A stretch of DNA of 33,639 bases from Candidatus Hydrogenedentota bacterium (GTDB lineage: Bacteria > Hydrogenedentota > Hydrogenedentia > Hydrogenedentales > CAILVY01): contig CAILVY010000277.1 of NCBI GenBank assembly GCA_903837785.1, forward strand, positions 1 to 33,639, read 5' to 3'. The first letter of the stretch is position 1. The number at the start of each line of letters is the position of its first letter. The translations under genes were made by a program, and so were the position numbers. This document shows, piece by piece, positions 24,600 through 33,144 of this stretch. Below the pieces are notes generated by a model that worked only from the letters and a program-made list of their open reading frames with translations, had not been told where the DNA came from and made no database searches.

Positions 24600-24616
24600 T
24601 TCCTCGGACAATTCAA

Positions 24617-24645
24617 GAAAGGCGCCTCCTCGTGAGGCGCCTTTC
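24617..24645. terminator. Bidirectional terminator between the haem lipoprotein and fucosidase genes
   Basis: GAAAGGCGCCTC and GAGGCGCCTTTC form a perfect 12-bp stem with a 5-nt loop, 17 nt after the lipoprotein stop and 26 nt beyond the convergent fucosidase stop. The stem's A/T ends give short T-runs in both directions (CTTTCCATTT on plus, CTTTCTTG on minus). Confidence 0.8.
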
Positions 24646-24671
24646 CATTTCTGTACTGCCGAGAATCCGGG

Positions 24672-25916
24672 CTACGGAATCACACAGCCCGCACCCAGCG
24701 CCTGCTTCGGAGGCGAGGCAAACTCCAGCTTGAGAACGCTCACGCCCGCGATTCGGTCGGGATTGTTCCGGGGCAGGCCCGTGATCACGATGCGGTCCTT
24801 TTCCTGCCGGAATCCGAGCGCCTCGCCATCGGCAAGGATCGACGCCCGCAACAGTTTCGTCTTGATGCCGCCCAGGGCGAGTTCGGTACCGGGCCATCGC
24901 GCGCACCAGTAGTACGCCGTCCTGCCCGAAAGGGTGAACTGGCCCGTGTTCATCCACTCGAAGCGCCCCTGCACCACGTCCTTCTTGCCGTACGCCGCCT
25001 CGCCGTTCTTGCTCAGCCATTTCCCGACCGCATGGAGCCGTTCCACGGCCAGTTCGGGAATCGAACCATCCGGCTTTGGCCCGATATTCAACAGCAGGTT
25101 GCCGCCCTCCGCCGAGACTTGCCGGAGCATGTTCAGCACGCTGCGCACCGAGTGCCAATCCTCCGGCGGCGTGGCCTGCCAACCCCATGAGCCATTGAAG
25201 GTCATGCATGCCTCCCACGCGCGCCCCGTCTTCTCCGCCACAATATGCTCCTCGGGTGTGCCAAAATCCTCGTCAAGCAGCGCGCGATTGTTGATGATGA
25301 TGTGCGGCTGAATCGAACGCACCATCGCGTTCAGCCGCGCGCTCTCCCACAGTTCCGGCGTGGGCAGCGGCCACGCCACGTCGTACCAGAGCACGTCGAT
25401 CTTCCCGTAGTTGGACATCAGTTCGCGCACAAGCCCGTGCGTGTACGCCACAAAACGGCGCCGGGACGCCTCGTGCTTCACGCAGCGCGCCCCGTCCGGG
25501 TGATGCCAATCCATCAACGAATAATAGAAGCCAATCTTGAGGCCGAATTCCCGGCAGGCCTCCACGTACTCGGCCACGAGATCGCGCCCCGGCCCGCACT
25601 GCACCGCATTGTAGCCGGTCAGTTTCGTATCCCAGAGGCAGAAACCCTCATGATGCTTCGTGGTCATCACAACGTACTTCATGCCCGCCTGCTTTGCGAG
25701 GCGTGCCCAGTCCCGTGCTGGCCGTGCCTTCGGCTTCCAGGAGGCCGCCAGTTTTTCGTATTCCGGCACCGGAATCCGTTCCCGGTTCATCACCCACTCA
25801 TGCCGCCCCAACTGGGAGTACAACCCCCAATGAACGAACATCCCAAAGCGGGCGTCATGCCACCACTGCATGCGCTTTGAATCCGTCATTCGCTGAGTAC
25901 CCTTGCTTGTTGACAT
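24672..25916 (-). CDS. Alpha-L-fucosidase, GH29
   Basis: The 414-residue enzyme belongs to glycoside hydrolase family 29, which releases L-fucose with retention. Family motifs are clear: WWHDARFGMFVHWGLYS (18-34), KYVVMTTKHHEGFCLWDTKLT (80-100) and KIDVLWYDVAWP, where Asp179 is the expected nucleophile. TGRAWEACMTFNGSWGWQ and LLLNIGPKPDGSIPELAVERL are also standard for GH29. The last 85 residues form the usual beta-sandwich. No signal peptide is seen, unlike many environmental GH29 enzymes, so it probably acts in the cytoplasm on imported oligosaccharides, or is exported by an unrecognised route. The ATG at 25916 has GGGAGGAAG upstream; a longer frame to 26051 enters non-coding sequence. No fucose transporter, isomerase or kinase is next to it. 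Confidence 0.92.
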   Translation of the reverse strand: MSTSKGTQRMTDSKRMQWWHDARFGMFVHWGLYSQLGRHEWVMNRERIPVPEYEKLAASWKPKARPARDWARLAKQAGMKYVVMTTKHHEGFCLWDTKLTGYNAVQCGPGRDLVAEYVEACREFGLKIGFYYSLMDWHHPDGARCVKHEASRRRFVAYTHGLVRELMSNYGKIDVLWYDVAWPLPTPELWESARLNAMVRSIQPHIIINNRALLDEDFGTPEEHIVAEKTGRAWEACMTFNGSWGWQATPPEDWHSVRSVLNMLRQVSAEGGNLLLNIGPKPDGSIPELAVERLHAVGKWLSKNGEAAYGKKDVVQGRFEWMNTGQFTLSGRTAYYWCARWPGTELALGGIKTKLLRASILADGEALGFRQEKDRIVITGLPRNNPDRIAGVSVLKLEFASPPKQALGAGCVIP

Positions 25917-26361
25917 GCCGCACTTCCTCCCGATTCGCTTTGAATACCGCGCGCGGCCACGTGCCGCACGCGCGGACAGGTATGACGCCGCAACGCGCAC
26001 GTCCAGGAAAAGGACCGGCCGCTGCCTGCGGATGCTTCGGCCTTCCAGCACATGCCGTGTGATTTCCTGCCTCTGATTGCACGCGCGTCCACCGTGGCCC
26101 GGCAGTCCGGCCGTGACCGCGACTATTGTAGCAGGTACTGTCCGCCGGCAACCCGCGCCGCTTGGGGACTCGGGAGCGGCGGAAAGAACAGCAGAGTGCT
26201 AACGATTATCCGCAGTAGTTGTGGGCGCGCTCCCGGGTCGCGTCCCACGTTTCAGGCACTCTCGCTGCAGCAGGCAATTTCCCTCGGGTTCGGATTGTTG
26301 GCTAAGCAGTGGGTGTGGTCTTCTTTCACAAGATGACATTGATGAAGAGGAGGTTGGGACG
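25917..26361. other. 445-nt divergent intergenic region, nothing firm found
   Basis: This gap separates the fucosidase and PRC-barrel genes. It should hold both promoters, but I found no convincing -35/-10 pair on either strand. No RNA gene, inverted repeat with a T-run, or small gene with a good ribosome binding site was seen. Short open frames here are Arg/Pro-rich and look non-coding. Confidence 0.5.
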
Positions 26362-27081
26362 ATGTTGAAGAGCGTGAAATCCATGCTGGGCTACCGCCTG
26401 GACGCGAGTGACGGCACGGCAGGCCATGTACATGACTTCTACTTCGACGAGCGGACGGGTGAGGTGAAGTACCTGTTGGTTTATCTGGGATGGCATCAAG
26501 CATGCCGAAAGGTGCTGGTCGACCCGGTGTCGTTGCATGCGCCCGATGGGGTGCACCGGACCATTGCCTCGGAGGCCACGTGCGAAGCAGTGCAACAGGG
26601 ATTGAGGCCGTGCTCCGTCACCCTGGCCTGCGAGCAGTACCGGAATCGCAAGCGGGCCTCCTATGGATGGGCGCAGCATTGGGGAGAGTCAGGTTCAGAA
26701 GAAGCACCGCCATGCAATCCGGCAGCAGGCGCCAGCAAAGGGTTGAACACCGCCCTCCACCTGGCCGACTACACGGTGGAGACGGGCGCGCAACCCCTCG
26801 GTTACATCGCCGATATCATCATCGACTGCGACAAATGGCTGCTGTCGTTATGCATTCTCCAACTGGACGGAATTGGCCCACGGCATCAATGCGCTTTTCC
26901 ATACGGGCAAATTGACGCCTTCGACTACGAGAACTCCCGCATGCGTGTCCGCTTTGAGAAGCAGGCGCTGCTGAATTGCCCCGAGTACCGGCCGCTGGAA
27001 TTGAGTGACCCCGCATACGAGTCCCGCCTTGCAGAACTCCTTGGCCACACGGATGGCTGGGCGGCTCGCGCCACGCGTTGA
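26362..27081 (+). CDS. Two-copy PRC-barrel protein
   Basis: The 239-residue product carries two PRC-barrel modules. The first (about 1-75) reads SMLGYRLDASDGTAGHVHDFYFDERTGEVKYLLVYLG. The second (about 125-200) reads LADYTVETGAQPLGYIADIIIDCDKWLLSLCILQL. PRC barrels occur in ribosome maturation, photosynthetic reaction centre H subunits and many small stress-related proteins of unknown partner. Tandem forms like this one are common in Planctomycetes-like bacteria and Proteobacteria without a known role. The joining segment (residues of about 80-120) is polar and lacks structure signals. There is no signal peptide. AGGAGG eight bases before the ATG at 26362 fixes the start; the longer frame from 26221 is unsupported. 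It stands alone, so the context does not suggest a function. Confidence 0.85.
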   Translation: MLKSVKSMLGYRLDASDGTAGHVHDFYFDERTGEVKYLLVYLGWHQACRKVLVDPVSLHAPDGVHRTIASEATCEAVQQGLRPCSVTLACEQYRNRKRASYGWAQHWGESGSEEAPPCNPAAGASKGLNTALHLADYTVETGAQPLGYIADIIIDCDKWLLSLCILQLDGIGPRHQCAFPYGQIDAFDYENSRMRVRFEKQALLNCPEYRPLELSDPAYESRLAELLGHTDGWAARATR

Positions 27082-27249
27082 GATTTCGCCGGAAGAACGC
27101 CGGCATTCAGACCCTGATGAACGATTGAATCGCGAAGCACGGAGCAGACGCCGGCCACAGCTGGGGAACGCGGATTGCCTTGAAGAAGCCAGAGGGGAGA
27201 ACACGTTCCTTCCCGCCGCCCGTGGGGCGAAATCAGGCGCTGCTTTGCC

Positions 27250-28179
27250 TCATCCGTTGCCTGCATACTCCCGGGCGCGGTCACGGCGCCGCGCCAGTTC
27301 ACTCGCGTAGTGACGCCCGAGCGAATCCCGATGTGCCCGCGCCCAGTCAGTCAGAGTTGTCGTTCCGGCCGGCGGCGCATCCACATACAGCAAGTCAGCG
27401 CACAGTCCCTGGATCTCGTCGTGCGTGATGACCACGTCGTCCGCAAGTGCGCCGATGAGTCGGCCCGCCCGGTACCCGAGCCAGGGCGGAATGCTGATCA
27501 CACGCCGCCGCCTGCCGAGGATCTCGCCCAGGCGCTCCGCCAGTTCCCGGTATGTGAACGTTTCAGGACCGATGGCGTTGATAATCGTGTTCGTTCGCAA
27601 CACCCCCTGCTCCACGGCAAGCCTCGCCAGGTCATCCACATGGATCGGCTGAAGCCGATAGGCGCCGTCGCCAAACACGCCAAAAACCGGAAAGCGCCGT
27701 AGCATCCAGGCGATGTTGTTGATAAGAATGTCCTCTTCCCCGAAGAGCACGGCGGGCCGAAGGATGGTATAAGAGAGTCCCGACGCCATCAACGCCGCCT
27801 CGAGCTGCGCCTTGCCGCGAAAGTACTCCAGGGGCGAGTCAAGCGACGGGTTCGTGATGCTCACATGCACAATCCGCTCGACGCCCGCCCGCTTTGCCGC
27901 CTCGAACAGGGTCAGGGTGTTCTTCACCGCAGAGGCATGGGTGAAGAGAGGATGATTGAAGCGCACCCAGTAGGTGTTGTAGAGCACTTTCACCCCCGCG
28001 AGCGAGGCCGCGAGTGCCTCCGGCCGATCGAAATTGAACGGATGCGCGGCGACCGCATCACCGAACGGATTCGGCCGGTGCGGGGAATTCGTCAAAGTGA
28101 TCACATGTTGTTCCTGAGAAAGCAAGAGGCGGGCAATGTGCTTTCCGGAATAACCAAAGGCTCCCGTGACCGCGTGCAT
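27250..28179 (-). CDS. Atypical SDR / NmrA-like NAD(P)-binding protein
   Basis: The 309-residue protein begins MHAVTGAFGYSGKHIARLLL, an atypical SDR nucleotide loop (T-G-A-x-G-x-x-G). HVSITNPSLDSPLEYFRGKAQLEAALMASGLSYTILRPAVLFG contains the Tyr-x3-Lys pair (YFRGK) and the SYTILRP block of NmrA/complex-I-NDUFA9-like proteins. RLQPIHVDDLARLAVEQ and the C-terminal TFTYRELAERLGEILGRRRRV agree with that group, members of which act as reductases, sugar epimerases or redox sensors. Substrate cannot be assigned. The start at 28179 has GAGGAG about ten bases upstream and gives the Rossmann strand at the very N-terminus, as usual; the 75-codon longer frame was rejected. It is divergent from the enzyme I gene. 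Confidence 0.87.
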   Translation of the reverse strand: MHAVTGAFGYSGKHIARLLLSQEQHVITLTNSPHRPNPFGDAVAAHPFNFDRPEALAASLAGVKVLYNTYWVRFNHPLFTHASAVKNTLTLFEAAKRAGVERIVHVSITNPSLDSPLEYFRGKAQLEAALMASGLSYTILRPAVLFGEEDILINNIAWMLRRFPVFGVFGDGAYRLQPIHVDDLARLAVEQGVLRTNTIINAIGPETFTYRELAERLGEILGRRRRVISIPPWLGYRAGRLIGALADDVVITHDEIQGLCADLLYVDAPPAGTTTLTDWARAHRDSLGRHYASELARRRDRAREYAGNG

Positions 28180-28301
28180 GCTTCGCGCTCCTCTACAGTA
28201 CAGGATTTGCGTCAGGATACGCCGGGGGGCTTTGGAGGTCAATCCCAGGCAGACAGGGGCGGGGGATGCCTGGTCGCCGGCGCCGCGGCACGCCGATTTG
28301 T

Positions 28302-28328
28302 TTGAACGCCTGTGGAGAGTGCTATTAT
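28302..28328 (+). promoter_or_regulatory. Possible promoter of the enzyme I gene
   Basis: TTGAAC (28302-28307) and TATTAT (28323-28328) match the consensus at 4/6 or better, but the 15-nt spacer is short. The pair lies 54 nt before the GTG start at 28383. Confidence 0.35.
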
Positions 28329-28382
28329 CCGATAAACTCGGGAACGTCGCGAGCCGCGCGCGAAAGCAGGAGCAGGTCAAGC

Positions 28383-30041
28383 GTGGAACCGCCGAACGGC
28401 GCAAGAGAATGCCGGCTTACCGGCACGGGCATCAGCGAGGGCGTCGCCATGGGACGCGTCGCACTGCTCCATCGCGACCCCAAGGCGTCCGTCCCGTTCT
28501 ACTTCGTTCTGGAAAGCGATGTTGCCGCGGAACAACTGCGCATTGCCGACGCCGTGCGCGCCGCCGCGGAGCAGTTGGACGCCCTCATCGCCGTGGTCAC
28601 GGAACGCATAGGACCCGCGCAGGCCAACATCTTTGTCGCGCAGAAGATGATGATCCTGGACGAGGTGCTGGCGGAACAAATGCGCGTGATTATCGCGGAA
28701 CGCCTCGTCAACGCCGAGACCGCGGCCGCCTCCGCGCTCGACGCGTATGAATCCCTGCTCGCGGACCTCGACAGCGAATACCTCCGCGAACGCGCCAGCG
28801 ATATCGGCGAAATCCGCCGGCGCTTGCTCGACCTCCTCAACCGGACCCGCGAAGACCACGCCCCGTCCGCCCCCGCCGCCTCGCCCGCGCTTTCGGGCGC
28901 TTGTGTCCTCGTCGCCGAAGAACTCACGCCGGGAGAGACCGTCTCGCTCGACACTTCCCGCACCGTCGCCTTCATCACGGAACGCGGCGGACCCGCGTCC
29001 CACGCCGCCATTCTCGCGCGCGCCTTGGGCATTCCCGCCGTGAGCGGCGTGCGCAATATCCTCAGCCACTTCGCGCACGGAGACGAGGTGCTGGTCAACG
29101 GCGCCACCGGGGAAATCGTGGTCTCGCCTGCGCCCGCCACCTTGCGCCTCTATCCCGCGGCCAAACGCCCCGTATCGAGGCGCCTGCAGGCCGTGGCGCC
29201 CGTGGAAAACCTGACAGTAATGGCCAACATCAGCCTGTGCTCCGAGCTCAACTTCGTCAACACGGTCCGCGCCGAGGGGGTTGGGCTCTACCGCACCGAA
29301 TTCGAGCTGCTTGCCGCGGGCCGCATGCTCTCGGAAGACGAGCAGTACCAGCGATACGCCACCGTGGTGAAGGGCATGGAAGGAAAGCCGGTCTTTTTCC
29401 GACTCTTTGATCTGGGCAGCGACAAGTCCGCACCCTTCCTTGAAATCCCCGCCGAGGAGAATCCCTGCCTCGGTTACCGCGGTGCCAGGCTCCTCCTGGG
29501 ACGGACCGACTGGCTCATAACCCAGGCCCGCGCCCTTGCCCGCGCAGCGGCCCACGGCGCCATCCACGTGATCTACCCCATGATCAGCGACCTCGATCAA
29601 TTCTTGAAACTGCGTGAACTCTTCCGCCAGCACACGCAGGACATCGCCATGCACGACATCCGGCACGGCGTCATGCTCGAAGTGCCCTCCGCATGCCTGG
29701 CCGCCCGCGAAATCCTGGAGACAGCGGACTTCGCCAGCATCGGCTCGAACGACCTCGTGCAATACCTCTTCGCGATAGACCGGAACAACGAACTCGTCTC
29801 GACGGACTACCGCCCCGACCGGCCCGTATTCTGGCGGGTGCTGCGCCTCGTCATGGACGCCGCCGCCGAAACCGGCAAGCCCGTCTCCCTGTGCGGCGAG
29901 ATGGGCGGACAGCCCCAGCACATTCCCAAGCTGCTCGAGCTTGGCGTGACGACTGTGAGTGTCAATCCCCGCTTCGTCGGCCTCGCGCGCGTTACGGCGC
30001 GCCGCGCCGCCGGGCCGCGCGCCAGCAGCCCCCAGCCATGA
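28383..30041 (+). CDS. ptsI: Phosphoenolpyruvate-protein phosphotransferase (PTS enzyme I)
   Basis: The 552-residue protein matches enzyme I of the PEP:sugar phosphotransferase system, which moves phosphate from PEP to HPr. The phosphorylated histidine is His207 in GGPASHAAILAR, where Pro-Ala replaces the common Arg/x-Thr. The PEP-binding half has EGVGLYRTEFELL, FRLFDLGSDKSAPF, IGSNDLVQYLFAIDRNNE and the catalytic cysteine in SLCGEMGG. The N-terminal block ISEGVAMGRVALL is the standard EI opening. A GTG at 28383 has AGGAG ten bases upstream; the longer frame to 28266 overlaps the promoter area. No HPr, EIIA or permease gene is near, so it may serve a dispersed or purely regulatory phosphorelay (inference). 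The secreted protein gene starts 21 nt after it and may be co-transcribed. Confidence 0.92.
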   Translation: MEPPNGARECRLTGTGISEGVAMGRVALLHRDPKASVPFYFVLESDVAAEQLRIADAVRAAAEQLDALIAVVTERIGPAQANIFVAQKMMILDEVLAEQMRVIIAERLVNAETAAASALDAYESLLADLDSEYLRERASDIGEIRRRLLDLLNRTREDHAPSAPAASPALSGACVLVAEELTPGETVSLDTSRTVAFITERGGPASHAAILARALGIPAVSGVRNILSHFAHGDEVLVNGATGEIVVSPAPATLRLYPAAKRPVSRRLQAVAPVENLTVMANISLCSELNFVNTVRAEGVGLYRTEFELLAAGRMLSEDEQYQRYATVVKGMEGKPVFFRLFDLGSDKSAPFLEIPAEENPCLGYRGARLLLGRTDWLITQARALARAAAHGAIHVIYPMISDLDQFLKLRELFRQHTQDIAMHDIRHGVMLEVPSACLAAREILETADFASIGSNDLVQYLFAIDRNNELVSTDYRPDRPVFWRVLRLVMDAAAETGKPVSLCGEMGGQPQHIPKLLELGVTTVSVNPRFVGLARVTARRAAGPRASSPQP

Positions 30042-30062
30042 CCTGAGAAGGAGGCCCCGCCC

Positions 30063-31238
30063 ATGCGATCACACACGATTCTCGCCGCCCTCGCCGCATT
30101 TTGCTTCGCCCCATGGGTCTGGAGCGCGGAACCCCCAAAGACAGTGCCCGCCCTCGAAAAGAAGCTTATCGAGTATGGCTGGGACGTCCCCACGCCCGCG
30201 TTCATTCGCCTGCACATTCACGAAATGGAGCAACGGCCCTTTGACGGACTCATCTTCCGCCTTAAGGGCGGCACAAACGTCCTGGAACCCGCCGAATGGA
30301 CGGAGTCTCAGTTCGCCGAGGACTTTGACAACCTCGCCAATACCCCGTGGGAGAAGTTCACCGATAACTTCGTGTCCATGCTGGCCGCCTCGAAGCAGGA
30401 CTGGTTCGACGATGCCCACTGGAGCCTCATCGAGAAGAACACCGCCCTGGTCGCCAAGGCCGGCCGCATCGGCAAGTGCGTCGGCATTTGCTTCGATCCC
30501 GAACCCTATGGCAACAACCCCTGGGACTACCGCATCACCGCCCACAAGGACACCAAGACCTTCGCCGAGTATCAGGCCAAGGTCCGGGAGCGGGGCGCCC
30601 AGTTCATCCGCGCCATCGAACGCGAGTTTCCTAACCCGAAAATACTCACCTTCTATCAAATCGCGCTCTTCCGCCAATTCTGCGTCCCCATGGACCCGGA
30701 GGAACGCATGAAGAAACTCGCGGAGCACGACTATGCGCTCTATCCCGCCTTCCTCAACGGCATCCTCGATGCCGCCGGGCCCGGCGTCGTCCTCATCGAT
30801 GGCAACGAAAACGCCTACTACTACGAGGAGGCCGCACCCTATTTCGCCGCCTACCACCTCATGACCCAACGCGCCAAGTACCTCATCGACCCCGCCCTCT
30901 GGAACAGCTACCGTACCCAGGTGCAGGCGGGACAAGCCCTCTATATCGATCAGTACTTCGGCCTCCGCACCGAGAAGGTGCTGGGCTACTACATGACCCC
31001 CGAGGAGCGTCCGAAATGGTTTGAACACAATGTCTACTGGTCGCTCTTCAGCAGCGATCAGTACGTCTGGTGCTACAGCGAACGCATGAACTGGTGGACA
31101 AACACCGACGTGCCCCCCGGAGCCGAGCAAGCCATCCGCGCCGCGCGCGAGAAACTCCAGGCCGGGCAGGAACTGGATTTCGATCTCAAGCCGCTCGTCC
31201 AGGCAGCCTCCGAACGCAGAGCGGCGGCAAAAGAATAA
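30063..31238 (+). CDS. Secreted protein of unknown function, possible TIM-barrel hydrolase
   Basis: The 391-residue product has a clean signal peptide (MRSHTILAALAAFCFAPWVWSAEP). The mature part alternates strands and helices in a way that suggests a TIM barrel: PFDGLIFRLKGG, GKCVGICFDPEPYGNNPWDY, NPKILTFYQIALFRQF, GVVLIDGNENAYYYEEA and YVWCYSERMNWWTN. Asp/Glu at the strand ends (FDPEPYG, DGNENAYY, CYSERMNWW) would suit a retaining glycosidase, but no GH family is recognised and the catalytic role is inferred only. AAGGAGG precedes the ATG. It follows the enzyme I gene by 21 nt with no terminator between, and a stem-loop lies downstream. I could not link it to sugar uptake beyond that adjacency. 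Confidence 0.78.
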   Translation: MRSHTILAALAAFCFAPWVWSAEPPKTVPALEKKLIEYGWDVPTPAFIRLHIHEMEQRPFDGLIFRLKGGTNVLEPAEWTESQFAEDFDNLANTPWEKFTDNFVSMLAASKQDWFDDAHWSLIEKNTALVAKAGRIGKCVGICFDPEPYGNNPWDYRITAHKDTKTFAEYQAKVRERGAQFIRAIEREFPNPKILTFYQIALFRQFCVPMDPEERMKKLAEHDYALYPAFLNGILDAAGPGVVLIDGNENAYYYEEAAPYFAAYHLMTQRAKYLIDPALWNSYRTQVQAGQALYIDQYFGLRTEKVLGYYMTPEERPKWFEHNVYWSLFSSDQYVWCYSERMNWWTNTDVPPGAEQAIRAAREKLQAGQELDFDLKPLVQAASERRAAAKE

Positions 31239-31353
31239 CAGAGCCGCCTCTCGACCATGTCCGGTCCGGCAGTCCGGACAATCCCCTGTCTCAGCCGATC
31301 TTATGGGCTGGCAATGCCCGGTCCTGGCGCTTTCGCTGCCCCTTGAAATGGCC

Positions 31354-31383
31354 GATGCCGGGAGGCGGGCGCCTCCCGGCATC
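31354..31383. terminator. Stem-loop between convergent genes, possible bidirectional terminator
   Basis: GATGCCGGGAGGC and GCCTCCCGGCATC form a perfect 13-bp stem with a GGGC loop. It lies 115 nt after the secreted protein's stop and 80 nt beyond the pseudopilin stop. No T-run follows on either side, so intrinsic termination is less sure than for the stem at 24617. The rest of the 225-nt gap holds nothing I can identify. Confidence 0.5.
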
Positions 31384-31463
31384 TCTAAACCCCACGTTCT
31401 TTCTATGAATCCTGCAGCACATCATCTCGCCGCGTCTCCGCGGCGCACGGGGGTAAACCCGAA

Positions 31464-32357
31464 TCAATCATACATGCTAAAGGCCAGCGACCACGCGGCG
31501 CAAATCGGGTAGTCGCCCGGATAGCGGATGAATCCCACCTGGCCGTCCAGATACAGCGTATTGCCGCCGCCGGGGATGTGGTTGGCGGCGGGCGCACCGC
31601 CCGTCGTCGAAATGTCCGCGCTCATTTCGTCATGCATGATGGGAATCGTGCTCTGGGCCTTTGTGGAAGCGGCGGGATTGTTGATGTCCGTGATGAAAAA
31701 CCGCTCGATCCCTTCGCGCAGGCGATACACCGTGTCATTGGACAGATCCCAGTCGTCGTCCAGCGTATTGGCCGTGGGCGTGTTGGCCAGATTGGTGAGC
31801 GTGGTGAAGAAGACCGCCACGTCCGGACTGAGCAGGGGCATCAATTCGGCGACTGTCTTTGGAACGTTGATCTGCGTCTGATCCTGCATGAAGTGTTGCG
31901 GCATGATCGCCCACGAATAGTAAATGTACGAGACCTTCTGGATGAGGCACGGATTGGTGCCGCTCGCACTGTTCGCGGGATCGTTCAGCCAGGTCGGGAA
32001 GCCCCGGTAATTCGCAATCTCCGGGTCAGAGGGGCAAAGCAGCACGTTGAGATCCGTCAGGTACTCCGGATACACCGAAGGCCCGAACGGCACCCACATG
32101 TCCCGAAGCGTCCACGTGCTCGACCCGTCCGAGGCACACGGCCCAATCTTGGTCCGCACCGGCGGGAGCATCTGCCCCTTCGATTCGTTGCTGTACATCT
32201 TGAACGTCAGCCCCAGTTGCTTCAGATTGTTCTGGCAACTGGAACGGCGGGCCGCCTCGCGCGCGCGCGCCAGCGCGGGCAACAGAATCGCCGCGAGAAT
32301 ACCGATAATTGCAATGACCACCAGGAGTTCGATGAGAGTGAAGCCGTTACGCCGCAT
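31464..32357 (-). CDS. DUF1559-like type II secretion pseudopilin-type protein
   Basis: The 297-residue protein starts [29 protein letters not shown], a textbook prepilin leader: cleavage by prepilin peptidase after Gly5, with mature Phe6 and Glu10 (FTLIE). [27 protein letters not shown] is the usual following helix. The C-terminal block [23 protein letters not shown] is the family's His...Asp-Gly motif with ten residues between His and Asp, a variant I associate with Lentisphaerae/Hydrogenedentes-type proteins. These genes occur in many copies in Planctomycetota-like genomes; function is unknown, and export by a type II-like system is inferred from the leader. GGAAGGGAA precedes the ATG at 32357; the frame to 32393 was rejected. 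The TetR gene diverges from it. Confidence 0.9.
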   Translation of the reverse strand: MRRNGFTLIELLVVIAIIGILAAILLPALARAREAARRSSCQNNLKQLGLTFKMYSNESKGQMLPPVRTKIGPCASDGSSTWTLRDMWVPFGPSVYPEYLTDLNVLLCPSDPEIANYRGFPTWLNDPANSASGTNPCLIQKVSYIYYSWAIMPQHFMQDQTQINVPKTVAELMPLLSPDVAVFFTTLTNLANTPTANTLDDDWDLSNDTVYRLREGIERFFITDINNPAASTKAQSTIPIMHDEMSADISTTGGAPAANHIPGGGNTLYLDGQVGFIRYPGDYPICAAWSLAFSMYD

Positions 32358-32386
32358 GACACCATTCCCTTCCGTTGTACGATACG

Positions 32387-32415
32387 TTGACAATGATTCC
32401 CATCCCGGATAGACT
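32387..32415 (+). promoter_or_regulatory. Probable sigma70 promoter of the TetR gene
   Basis: TTGACA (32387-32392, perfect) and TAGACT (32410-32415, 4/6) are 17 nt apart, 67 nt before the ATG at 32483. The inverted repeat at 32434 would lie near +10 to +25. Confidence 0.5.
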
Positions 32416-32433
32416 ATCGGGCGTTCAGTGGAT

Positions 32434-32447
32434 CGATCGCTCGATCG
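32434..32447. promoter_or_regulatory. Candidate TetR operator
   Basis: CGATCG-CT-CGATCG is a short symmetric element just downstream of the TetR promoter. Because CGATCG is itself palindromic, symmetry may be partly by chance. Position alone suggests autoregulation. Confidence 0.3.
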
Positions 32448-32482
32448 GGAAGCATCCTACTACCCAAAGGGGTGAATGTCAA

Positions 32483-33130
32483 ATGAAGAAACCCGGCTCC
32501 GGCGAGGACAGCGGCACCAGCGCCGGCCGCATTGTCGAGATCGCGACCGCCCTCTTCGCGGAGCACGGCTATCATGGCGTATCCACCCGGGAGATTGCAG
32601 CCGCCACCGGTCTCAGCGTGGCCACCGTCCATCACCACGTGGGCGGCAAGCACGAGTTGTATGTGAAGGTCTTCCGGAGCTTGCTGGATGCGGCCGAGGT
32701 CTTCTTTGGGGAGGTGGCGGAGCAGGTCGGGGGCGCGGATCTCTCAGATCCGGCCGTGCTGAGGGAGCTCCCGGGACGCCTCGTGGACCGCTTTGTCGAC
32801 CTGGTTGACCAGAATCCCGTGCAGGCCCGGCTCTTCCTGCGGCATTGGCTGGACGGCGCCGAGGAATTCAATGCCGTTGAGGCGGAGCTTTCCCTCCCCC
32901 TCTTTCGCAAGATCGACGAGGCGCTCACCGCTGCCCGCGACGCGGGGCTGATCCGGCTCAACGTCGAACCGCGGCTCTTCATCCGCAGCTTCGAGTGGCT
33001 GGTCTACGGCTACTTCGTGTGCGGCGCGTTTGACTGGGAACACTGGCATCGCGATCCGCACGATCCCGCACAACTGATCGCCTTTAAGCAACTCGTGCGC
33101 GAATACATCGGGCGGATGCTCGGATTCTGA
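32483..33130 (+). CDS. TetR/AcrR-family transcriptional regulator
   Basis: The 215-residue protein has an N-terminal TetR DNA-binding domain: RIVEIATALFAEHGYHGVSTREIAAATGLSVATVHHHVGGKHELYVKVF (residues of about 13-62), the usual helix-turn-helix with VHHHVGGKHEL in place of the common Y-H-F-x-x-K-x-x-L. The remainder is all-helical, as expected for the ligand-binding and dimer domain, and contains PVQARLFLRHWLDGAEEFN. The ligand is unknown. AAAGGGGTG lies eight bases before the ATG at 32483, and the frame upstream to 32375 crosses the promoter, so it was rejected. Its likely target is its own promoter and possibly the divergent pseudopilin gene. It converges on the surface protein gene with only four bases between the stops. 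Confidence 0.9.
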   Translation: MKKPGSGEDSGTSAGRIVEIATALFAEHGYHGVSTREIAAATGLSVATVHHHVGGKHELYVKVFRSLLDAAEVFFGEVAEQVGGADLSDPAVLRELPGRLVDRFVDLVDQNPVQARLFLRHWLDGAEEFNAVEAELSLPLFRKIDEALTAARDAGLIRLNVEPRLFIRSFEWLVYGYFVCGAFDWEHWHRDPHDPAQLIAFKQLVREYIGRMLGF

Positions 33131-33144
33131 GCGGCTAGAGCCGC
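33131..33144. terminator. Short stem-loop at the convergent stops of TetR and the surface protein
   Basis: GCGGCT and AGCCGC form a 6-bp stem with a 2-nt loop, starting directly after the TetR stop and overlapping the stop codon of the minus-strand gene. There is no T-run. A role in termination is only possible. Confidence 0.25.

Noticed and set aside
28377..29921. 514-codon open frame on the minus strand
   Set aside because: Antisense of ptsI, with Gly/His/Val-rich low-complexity translation; no ribosome binding site or family motif.
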